From: Pseudomonadota bacterium
GTDB lineage: Bacteria > Pseudomonadota > Alphaproteobacteria > Rhodospirillales > Magnetospirillaceae
Length of the DNA stretch: 7,559 bases
Assembly: GCA_023437865.1 (NCBI GenBank)
Contig: JAEZFE010000264.1
Coordinates: 1-7,559, forward strand
Reading direction: 5' to 3'
The notes beneath the pieces were generated by a model, which saw nothing but the letters and a program-made list of their open reading frames with translations, had not been told where the DNA came from and ran no database searches. The translations under genes and the position numbers were made by a program. This document shows, one piece after another, positions 1 to 5,676 of this stretch (positions are counted from its first letter, which is position 1; every line of letters begins with the position of its first letter).

Positions 1-1421
1 CGCCTGTGGTGGCTTCGGCATTGGCGGGCAACGAGCAGGCGACCCGCCAGGTGAACGAGCTGCTGGTGGATCTGGTGGCTGCCGCCGAACTGACCGATCT
101 TTATGTGATGGACCCTTCGGGGCGCACTATCGCGTCCAGCAACCCCACCTTCCGCGGCCGCGACTTCAGTTTTCGCCGCTACTTCGCCGAGGCCCATGCC
201 GGACGGGTCGGGCATGAATTCGCGCTGGGATCCACCTCGCAGGTGCCGGGTTACTACGTCTCCCAGCCGGTTGCGGGCGGCGGCGCGGTCGTGGGCAAGG
301 TCGAGCTGACCCGGCTGGAGGCCTTGTGGGCCGATAACCCGGAGCGTCTGCTGCTAGCCGACCGGGACGGCAAGATCATGTTGACCGACAGCCGCGCTCT
401 TCGCTTTCAACCCATGCCCGAGCCCGACGAGGAAGGGCGCATCCGGCTGGATGGCCATTCGTATCTGGTGCGCTCCTTTGATCTCGCCGCCGGCCAGTGG
501 CACGCAGCCATCCTGCTGCCCACCAGGCAAGTGGCGGCGCGGCGCGGCGCCTGGGGTGTGGTGGGCGGTGCGGGCATGCTGGCGGCGCTGCTGATCGCCT
601 ATGCCGCCGCCGAACGCCGCCGGACTGTGCGCGCCTTCGCCGATTACGACCGCCTGAGCCGCATCGAACTGGAGCGCGAACTGAAGCACCGCACCGCCGA
701 ACTGGTGCAGGCGGCCAAGCTGGCGACCATCGGCCAGATGGCTACCGGCATGGTGCACGAAGTCAACCAGCCTTTGGCCGCCATTGGCGCCTTTGCCGGA
801 AATGCCCAGCGTTTTATGGAACTGGGCCGGCACGACCGCGTCGGGCAGAACCTGACCGAGATTTCCGATCAGGTCGAACGCCTTGCCTCGATCACCCGCC
901 GCCTCAGGGGCTTCGCCCGCCGGCCCGACGAGGACCTGGCCCAGGTGCCGGTAGTGCCCGCCCTGGAGCGCGTGCTGGCCATGGTCGGACCCCGGATCCG
1001 CGAACAGGGCGTCGCCGTCGAGTTTCAGCAGGGTCCGCCGGGCCTGGCGGTCACCGCCGAGCAGGTGCGGCTGGAACAGGTGCTGGTTAACCTGGTGGCC
1101 AACGCGCTGGATGCCATGAAGCGCCTCGATGACGGTGCGCTTCTGATCCGCGTGCGCGAGCAAGCGGGCCGGGCGTCGATCTCGGTGGCCGATACCGGTC
1201 CCGGCATCGCCGAGGATCTGCTGCCCCGGCTGTTCGATCCGTTCACCACCACCAAGCCGGCGGGTGAGGGACTGGGCTTGGGTCTGTCCATCGCCTCTGC
1301 CATCATCCGCGACTTCGGCGGCACGCTCACCGCCGCCAACCGCCGCGAGGGCGGCGCCGTCTTCACCCTCGATCTGCCCGTCTGGAGTTCCGCCGATGGA
1401 AACCGTTCTTCTGGTCGATGA
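1..1421 (+). CDS. dctB: C4-dicarboxylate sensor histidine kinase, DctB-type (5' end missing)
   Basis: Membrane sensor kinase predicted to detect C4-dicarboxylates outside the cytoplasm and phosphorylate the response regulator encoded next. The frame is open to the left edge, so the N-terminus is missing. About 471 residues are visible counting from the GTG at 6, against roughly 600 in the family; the lost part should hold the first membrane helix. In order: the PDC/PAS-like sensor region, with the DctB-like motifs SFRRYF (55-60) and LGSTSQVPGYYVSQP (74-88); a membrane helix near 183-202; a charged helical linker; the HisKA H-box with phospho-accepting His251 (MVHEVNQPLAAI); then the ATPase N-box NLVANALDAM (362-371), G1 box DTGPG (396-400), F-box FDPFTTTKP and G2 box GEGLGLGLS (420-428). 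All catalytic motifs are intact. The family usually reads FRPYF where this protein has FRRYF. The kinase call is very secure; the ligand is inferred from family similarity and the DctD partner. Confidence 0.88.
   Translation, partial: PVVASALAGNEQATRQVNELLVDLVAAAELTDLYVMDPSGRTIASSNPTFRGRDFSFRRYFAEAHAGRVGHEFALGSTSQVPGYYVSQPVAGGGAVVGKVELTRLEALWADNPERLLLADRDGKIMLTDSRALRFQPMPEPDEEGRIRLDGHSYLVRSFDLAAGQWHAAILLPTRQVAARRGAWGVVGGAGMLAALLIAYAAAERRRTVRAFADYDRLSRIELERELKHRTAELVQAAKLATIGQMATGMVHEVNQPLAAIGAFAGNAQRFMELGRHDRVGQNLTEISDQVERLASITRRLRGFARRPDEDLAQVPVVPALERVLAMVGPRIREQGVAVEFQQGPPGLAVTAEQVRLEQVLVNLVANALDAMKRLDDGALLIRVREQAGRASISVADTGPGIAEDLLPRLFDPFTTTKPAGEGLGLGLSIASAIIRDFGGTLTAANRREGGAVFTLDLPVWSSADGNRSSGR
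1384..1387 (+). promoter_or_regulatory. Ribosome binding site deciding the dctD start
   Basis: GGAG lies 8 bases upstream of the ATG at 1396, inside the end of dctB. It supports starting the response regulator at 1396 (METVLLVDDD) rather than at the longer in-frame extension that reads back into dctB. Confidence 0.65.
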
Positions 1422-2724
1422 CGACCGCCCCGTCCTTCTGGCGGGCGAACAGACGCTGGAATTGGCGGGCTTCACCGTGCTGTCCTGCTCCACCGCCGAA
1501 CAAGCCTTGGAGGTCCTTGGCCGCGCCCATCCCCATGTGGTGGTGACCGACGTGCGCATGCCTGGCATCAGCGGCATGGAGCTGTTGGCGCGCATCCGCG
1601 AGCGCGACCCGGAACTGCCGGTGGTGCTGGTGACCGGACATGGCGACGTCGCCATGGCGGTGCGCGCCATCCGTGAGGGCGCGTACGATTTCGTGGAGAA
1701 GCCCACCCCGCCGGAAATGCTGGCCGACGTCGTGCGCCGGGCTGCCGAGCTGAGGCGGCTGGTACTGGAGAACCGCCGGCTCAAGGCAGAGCTGGCCGAG
1801 GCCGGCGAGCAGACCATTATCGGTAGGACGCCAGCCATCGAACGGCTGCGCCAGACCATCTCTGCCGTCGCCGAGACCGATGCCGACGTACTGGTTTGGG
1901 GTGAGACCGGCACCGGTAAGGAACTGGTCGCCCGCGCCCTGCATGCCCAGTGCAAGCGCCGGTCAAACCCTTTCGTGGCGCTTAATTGCGGCGCCATGCC
2001 CGAGACTATCTTTGAAAGCGAACTGTTCGGCCACGAGGCCGGCGCCTTTACCGGGGCTGCCAAGCGCCGTGTTGGACGTATGGAGCATTCCAGCGGCGGA
2101 ACCCTGTTCCTCGATGAGATCGAGAGCATGCCCATGGCGCTCCAGGTGAAGATCCTGCGGGCGTTGCAGGAGCGCGCGGTGGAGCCCCTGGGCAGCAACG
2201 AGCTGGTGCCCATTGATATGCGGGTAGTCGCCGCCACCAAGACCGACCTCAAGCAAGCCGCTGCCGAGGGCCGCTTCCGCCAGGACCTCTTCTACCGGCT
2301 CAATGTGGTGGTGGTGACCATCCCCGCGCTCAGGGACCGCCGCGATGATATCCCGCTGCTGTTTCGCCACTTTGTCCACTTGGCCAGTGGCCGCTACAAC
2401 AGGGAAGCGCCGGGATTGGCCTCGGCTCAGATGGACCGCCTGATGGCCCATGATTGGCCGGGCAACGTGCGCGAATTGCGCAACGTGGCCGACCGCTTCG
2501 TCCTTGGTCTCGGCCTGCTCGACAGCTCTGAAGCCGCCCCTGAAGGTGCCGGCCTGTCACTGCCGGAGCGCGTGGATCTGTTCGAAAAAACCATCATCGA
2601 AGCCGAACTCAACCGCCATGCCGGTGACGTCTCCAAGACGCTGCAAGCACTGGGGCTGCCGCGAAAGACCTTCTACGACAAGCTCAAGAGGCACGGACTG
2701 ACGCGGGCGGATTTCGAGGCGTAG
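1396..2724 (+). CDS. dctD: Sigma-54-dependent C4-dicarboxylate response regulator, DctD-type
   Basis: Cytoplasmic transcription activator of 442 residues, the normal DctD/NtrC-family length. The receiver domain (about 3-120) has the acidic pair Asp8/Asp9, phospho-acceptor Asp52 (TDVRMPG), Thr80 and Lys102. The AAA+ domain (about 140-370) has Walker A GETGTGKE (169-176), the sigma-54-contacting GAFTGA loop (216-221) and Walker B TLFLDEIE (236-243). A Fis-type helix-turn-helix lies at the C-terminus (about 406-436, with SKTLQALGLPRKTFYDKL). Every residue needed for phosphorylation, ATP hydrolysis and sigma-54 contact is present. The start at 1396 overlaps dctB by 26 bp, which implies translational coupling and a shared transcript. 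The 3' end overlaps the convergent DUF3750 gene by 41 bp. DctD normally drives dctA or dctPQM transport genes; none is in this window. The class is near certain; the dicarboxylate assignment rests on the pairing with a DctB-like kinase. Confidence 0.9.
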   Translation: METVLLVDDDRPVLLAGEQTLELAGFTVLSCSTAEQALEVLGRAHPHVVVTDVRMPGISGMELLARIRERDPELPVVLVTGHGDVAMAVRAIREGAYDFVEKPTPPEMLADVVRRAAELRRLVLENRRLKAELAEAGEQTIIGRTPAIERLRQTISAVAETDADVLVWGETGTGKELVARALHAQCKRRSNPFVALNCGAMPETIFESELFGHEAGAFTGAAKRRVGRMEHSSGGTLFLDEIESMPMALQVKILRALQERAVEPLGSNELVPIDMRVVAATKTDLKQAAAEGRFRQDLFYRLNVVVVTIPALRDRRDDIPLLFRHFVHLASGRYNREAPGLASAQMDRLMAHDWPGNVRELRNVADRFVLGLGLLDSSEAAPEGAGLSLPERVDLFEKTIIEAELNRHAGDVSKTLQALGLPRKTFYDKLKRHGLTRADFEA

Positions 2725-3442
2725 GCATCGCCCCCAGCCCTGGCAGCCGCAGCGCCAGTTGCTTGGGGTTCAGCCCCAGCCCCAGGCCCAATACGTTCAG
2801 TTCGAGCCCTTCCTCGGCCCCCAATGTCATGCCTGCCGCGCCGAGCAGCGACAGCGTGATCCCCGTGCCGCTGGGTGCCGGCATGATGGGGCGGCTGAGC
2901 GGCGTGTAATCCTTGCCCAGCGCATTGGCCGGCATGTCCAGCCGCAGCTCGGGCACTTCGCGCGCCACATGGGCGACGAAGGTATTGCTGTTGGGGCCGG
3001 GCCAGGTGCGGTAAACGTGATTGTAGGGATAATCGCGCACCGCCACCTCGATGCTGTCGATCATCGCGTCCACACCCTCGCCCCGGCGCTCGGCCAACAG
3101 GGTCGGGCGCTTGCCGAACCACTGGGCGTCGGGGGCGGCGGTATCGCGCTTGACCATCGGCGCGCCGCCCCAGCCCATGACGTCGTAGCGGGTATATCGC
3201 TTGGCGCCGCTGGGTTTGACCACGATCCAGGTATGGACGGCGAAGATGCCGCGCCAATGGAAGGCCGGGGCGGCATAAACCTGGACGACGGCCTCGCTGG
3301 TCTGGGGCGCCATGCCGGTGGCGGCCATGGTAGCGCGGTACCAAGGTTCGGGGGAATGGCCGGCGCCCAGCCAGGCATTGATGGCGAGCGGCGCGGCGAT
3401 GGCCAGGATTAGCAGCAGGAGAAAGGTCAGCATCCCGCACAT
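2684..3442 (-). CDS. DUF3750 family membrane-anchored protein, function unknown
   Basis: Predicted protein of 252 residues resembling the DUF3750 family; no function is established that I know of. A hydrophobic N-terminal segment (about 5-24, LTFLLLLILAIAAPLAINAW) is a membrane anchor or uncleaved signal. Family-like blocks follow: WYRATMAATGMAP (34-46), AVVQVYAAPAFHWRGIFAVHTWI (51-73), YDVMGWGG (86-93), WFG (108-110), YPYNHVYRTWPGPNSNTF (138-155), GKDYTP, and a glycine/leucine-rich C-terminal stretch. The ATG at 3442 is preferred because GGGAAG lies about 12 bases upstream on the minus strand; an ATG at 3433 (MLTF) is the alternative. The open frame continues to 3556, but that extension would run through the divergent intergenic region. 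The gene converges on dctD with a 41-bp overlap at its 3' end. It is transcribed alone and away from the right-hand operon, so context says little about its role. Confidence 0.8.
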   Translation of the reverse strand: MCGMLTFLLLLILAIAAPLAINAWLGAGHSPEPWYRATMAATGMAPQTSEAVVQVYAAPAFHWRGIFAVHTWIVVKPSGAKRYTRYDVMGWGGAPMVKRDTAAPDAQWFGKRPTLLAERRGEGVDAMIDSIEVAVRDYPYNHVYRTWPGPNSNTFVAHVAREVPELRLDMPANALGKDYTPLSRPIMPAPSGTGITLSLLGAAGMTLGAEEGLELNVLGLGLGLNPKQLALRLPGLGAMPTPRNPPASVRAS

Positions 3443-3528
3443 ATAGGCACCGCTTCCCGCGCCTGCGAGGGGAGCGAACCCCTTCGGAGAGGCGGTCCTA
3501 ACTCGAAAAGGCGATCTCTTCCGCGACG

Positions 3529-3558
3529 TTGACCGCGAAACCGCAAAAGTCATCAAAT
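3529..3558 (+). promoter_or_regulatory. Putative sigma-70-type promoter of the lipid operon
   Basis: TTGACC at 3529-3534 (5 of 6 matches to TTGACA), an 18-bp spacer, then TCAAAT at 3553-3558 (4 of 6 matches to TATAAT). The spacer lies within an A-rich patch that stands out from the GC-rich surroundings. The predicted transcription start near 3565 would leave a leader of about 24 bases containing the ribosome binding site at 3579-3583. The geometry fits well, but this is a consensus match only. Confidence 0.5.
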
Positions 3559-3578
3559 GATCTGCATCCCCTACGATC

Positions 3579-3583
3579 GGAGG
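3579..3583 (+). promoter_or_regulatory. Ribosome binding site of the nucleotidyltransferase gene
   Basis: A perfect GGAGG lies 5 bases upstream of the GTG at 3589. It supports that GTG over the upstream in-frame TTG at 3529, which coincides with the promoter -35 element. The ATG at 3584 is out of frame with the protein. Confidence 0.7.
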
Positions 3584-3588
3584 ATGCG

Positions 3589-4353
3589 GTGTTCACCAAG
3601 GCGGTCATTCTCAGTGCCGGCCAGGGCAAGCGCCTGCTGCCCCTGACCGAGGAGCGGCCCAAATGCCTGCTCCCGTTCCATGGCCGCACCCTGCTGGAAT
3701 GGCAGGTGGCCGCTTTGGCCGAAAACAATATCCGCGACGTCACCGTGGTCACCGGTTTCCACGCCGAGGCGGTCGAGGCCGAATTGCGCGCCCGGCCCGA
3801 TCTGGGCGCGCAGGTCCGCTGCCTGTTCAATCCGTTCTTCGAGGTCGCCGACAATGCCGGCAGCTGCTATCTGGCGCGCGACATAATGCACGGTGCCTTC
3901 GTGCTGCTGAACGGCGACACCTTGTTCGAGCCGGCGCTTCTGGCCCGCGCCATGGCCCAGGCATCGCGGCCCATCACGGTCACCATCGACCGCAAGGAGC
4001 GTTACGATTCCGATGACATGAAGGTGGTGGACGAAGGCGGGCGGTTGCTCCGGATCGGCAAGGATCTGGAGCACTGCACCGGCGAATCCATCGGCATGCT
4101 GTTCTTCCGCGATGGCGGCGGCGAGGCCTTCGCCCAAGGGCTTGAACACGTCCTGCGCCAGCCCGGCGGGCTCAGGCGCTGGTATCTCAGCGTCATCGAC
4201 CAACTGGCCTCCGGCGTAGAGGTGGGCGTCGCCTCCATCCAGGGCTTGGGCTGGTGCGAGGTGGACTTCCCGCGCGACATGGCGGCTGCGCGCGACCTGA
4301 CGGCGCGGATGTGGTCGGCTCCGGGCAAGGCGCAAGGCTGCGGCGGGGGGTGA
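3589..4353 (+). CDS. Nucleotidyltransferase, LicC / sugar-phosphate type
   Basis: Predicted cytoplasmic enzyme of 254 residues that couples an NTP to a phosphorylated small molecule, giving an NDP- or CDP-activated product plus pyrophosphate. The GTP/CTP-transferase-like N-terminus has the signature LSAGQGKRLLPLTEERPKCL (8-27) with its glycine loop and conserved Arg15 and Lys25. Asp110 in NGDT (108-111) and Asp in WCEVDFPRD near the C-terminus are the expected metal-binding acids. The stretch FNPFFEVADNAGS (80-92) resembles LicC/COG1213-type phosphocholine or sugar-1-phosphate transferases. The length fits a stand-alone catalytic domain with no left-handed beta-helix acyltransferase part. The start is GTG at 3589. 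It is the first gene of the right-hand operon, and the flippase gene follows almost immediately in the same frame. Together with a lipid-activating ligase this suggests head-group or glycan-precursor activation. Which nucleotide and which substrate cannot be read from the sequence. Confidence 0.83.
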   Translation: MFTKAVILSAGQGKRLLPLTEERPKCLLPFHGRTLLEWQVAALAENNIRDVTVVTGFHAEAVEAELRARPDLGAQVRCLFNPFFEVADNAGSCYLARDIMHGAFVLLNGDTLFEPALLARAMAQASRPITVTIDRKERYDSDDMKVVDEGGRLLRIGKDLEHCTGESIGMLFFRDGGGEAFAQGLEHVLRQPGGLRRWYLSVIDQLASGVEVGVASIQGLGWCEVDFPRDMAAARDLTARMWSAPGKAQGCGGG

Positions 4354-4401
4354 TCCCTGGACCAGACCACCATCCATCCTGACGGGATCTTCCGTCGCGC
4401 G

Positions 4402-5676
4402 TTGCGCAACCTGGGCCTGCTGATCGGTGGCAAGTCGGTCAGCGGCCTCGTCGGCCTCGCCACCCTGGCTCTGGCGGTGCGCACCCTTGGCATCGAGACC
4501 TTTGGCCAATTGGTGCTAATCCATACCGCCATCCAGGCGGTGCAGACCGTGGTCAAGTTCCAGACCTGGCAGGCCATTCTGCGCTATGGCACCCCGGCGC
4601 TTCAGGAGGGGCGGCTGGGCGATCTCAAGCGGTTGGTCCTGTTCACCGCGCGGCTGGACGTGGCCTCGTCTCTGGCGGGGGCCGTGGTCGCAGGTGTGGG
4701 GCTCTGGCTGTTCGGCGAGAGACTGGGTATCGCGCCAGACAAGATCCCCGCCGCAGCGGCCTATGGCTTGGCCCTGGTCTTCATGGTGACCGCCACCTCG
4801 GACGGCCTGCTGCGGTTGCTTGACCGCTTCGACCTGCTGATCGTCGAGGATAACGTCCGCGCCCTGGTGCGACTGGTGGGCAGCGCGGCGCTTTTCGTTG
4901 CCGGGGGCGGGCTGGAGGCGTTTCTGGTCGTGTGGTTCGTCGCAGTGGCGGCGGGCGGCCTGTCGTCGGTGACGCTCGCCTGTGTGCAGGTCCGCCGCCA
5001 CGGCCTGTGGTGCGGCCCGGCGCCCAAGGGGCCGCTCAGCCAGGGCTTCGATGGGCTTTGGCGCTTCGTGTGGGCGACCAATGCCACCACCTCGCTGGAC
5101 ATGCTCACCAACCATGCCGCCACGCTGGTGGTCGGCGCCATGATCGGGCCGGCGGAGGCGGGCCTGTTCCGCGTCGCCCGCCAAATCGCTGATGCCTTGG
5201 CCAAGCCGGTGAAGCTGATGGCGAACGTCACGACGCCTGAGTTGGCCCGCTTCATCGCCGGCCGCCGCTTCGACCTGCTGGGGGCCTTCATCGTTCGTGC
5301 GCTGCGCGTGTCGTTCGGCGCCTCGCTGGCGTGCTTTGCGGCACTGGTGGTGGCGGGCGGCTGGCTGTTGGGCATCGTCGGCGGGCAGGCCACCCAGCCG
5401 GCCTATGGCGTCATGCTGCTGCTGGGCGCCGCCGCCCTTGTGACGGTTGCCACATTCGCGCTGGAGCCGACCTTGGTGGCATCGGGCAGGCCCACAATCG
5501 CCCTGCTTATCCGAGTGGCTAGTGCCGTTGTCTATCTGCCGAGTCTGGTGGGCCTCACATACATATCCGGTACCCAGGGAGCCGGCGTCGCGGCAATCGC
5601 CGCCGCTGTCGCCACCGCCACCCTTCAGGCGGCGGCGGTGTGGTCCTGGGTTCATGCCGCCGCGAGAGAGAGATGA
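4402..5676 (+). CDS. MOP-superfamily (Wzx-like) polysaccharide/lipid flippase
   Basis: Integral membrane protein of 424 residues with about 12 hydrophobic segments, including near 4-26, 35-52, 88-104, 116-132, 157-195, 236-250, 300-326, 334-354, 365-386 and 392-416. This is the usual length and layout of polysaccharide-biosynthesis (MOP/MATE-like) exporters. Family-like features are the opening RNLGLLIGGKS segment, VRTLGIETFGQLVLI (26-40), and GPAEAGLFRVARQIADALAKP (249-269). Such proteins move lipid-linked precursors from the cytoplasmic to the outer leaflet of the inner membrane. The start is uncertain. There is no in-frame ATG before residue 128. TTG at 4402 is used here, but it lacks a good ribosome site; a CTG at 4357 would add 15 residues and sits 6 bases after a run of six G. 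The 3' end overlaps the ligase gene by 4 bp (ATGA). The likely cargo is a product of the neighbouring enzymes, which is an inference. Confidence 0.82.
   Translation: MRNLGLLIGGKSVSGLVGLATLALAVRTLGIETFGQLVLIHTAIQAVQTVVKFQTWQAILRYGTPALQEGRLGDLKRLVLFTARLDVASSLAGAVVAGVGLWLFGERLGIAPDKIPAAAAYGLALVFMVTATSDGLLRLLDRFDLLIVEDNVRALVRLVGSAALFVAGGGLEAFLVVWFVAVAAGGLSSVTLACVQVRRHGLWCGPAPKGPLSQGFDGLWRFVWATNATTSLDMLTNHAATLVVGAMIGPAEAGLFRVARQIADALAKPVKLMANVTTPELARFIAGRRFDLLGAFIVRALRVSFGASLACFAALVVAGGWLLGIVGGQATQPAYGVMLLLGAAALVTVATFALEPTLVASGRPTIALLIRVASAVVYLPSLVGLTYISGTQGAGVAAIAAAVATATLQAAAVWSWVHAAARER
5664..5672 (+). promoter_or_regulatory. Purine-rich ribosome binding site of the ligase gene
   Basis: A GAGAGAGAG tract directly precedes tandem ATG codons at 5673 and 5676, inside the end of the flippase gene. 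It places the ligase start here rather than at the ATG at 5640, which would add 11 residues encoded within the flippase gene. Confidence 0.5.

Larger units (their letters stand above)
3443..3588. other. Divergent intergenic region
   Basis: This 146-bp region lies between the oppositely transcribed DUF3750 and nucleotidyltransferase genes. It is the only real non-coding stretch in the window. It holds a rightward promoter candidate and ribosome binding site (separate entries) and a short GC hairpin at 3467-3484 (AGGGG paired with CCCCT plus one G-T pair, 6-base loop). I see no convincing leftward promoter, no sigma-54 -24/-12 element, no riboswitch and no tRNA. Confidence 0.7.

Noticed and set aside
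354..2252. A 632-codon open frame on the minus strand across dctB and dctD
   Set aside because: It lies antisense to two well-supported genes whose motifs are all in the plus-strand frames. Its product is low-complexity, rich in Arg, Ser, Ala and Thr, with no recognisable domain; long antisense frames are expected in GC-rich coding DNA.
2764..2778. TGGGG-loop-CCCCA hairpin just past the dctD stop as a terminator
   Set aside because: The stem is only 5 bp, there is no T-tract, and it lies inside the DUF3750 coding sequence, where it encodes part of a Leu-Gly repeat.
2759..3412. Plus-strand open frame of 217 codons opposite the DUF3750 gene
   Set aside because: No recognisable motif, whereas the minus strand carries the DUF3750-like blocks and a membrane anchor.
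3584..3586. ATG as start of the nucleotidyltransferase
   Set aside because: Out of frame with the protein and only 0 bases after the GGAGG; GTG 3589 is in frame.
4585..4600. TGGCAC-like match to a sigma-54 -24 element
   Set aside because: The downstream GC is one base out of register, no TTGC element follows, and the match lies within the flippase coding sequence.
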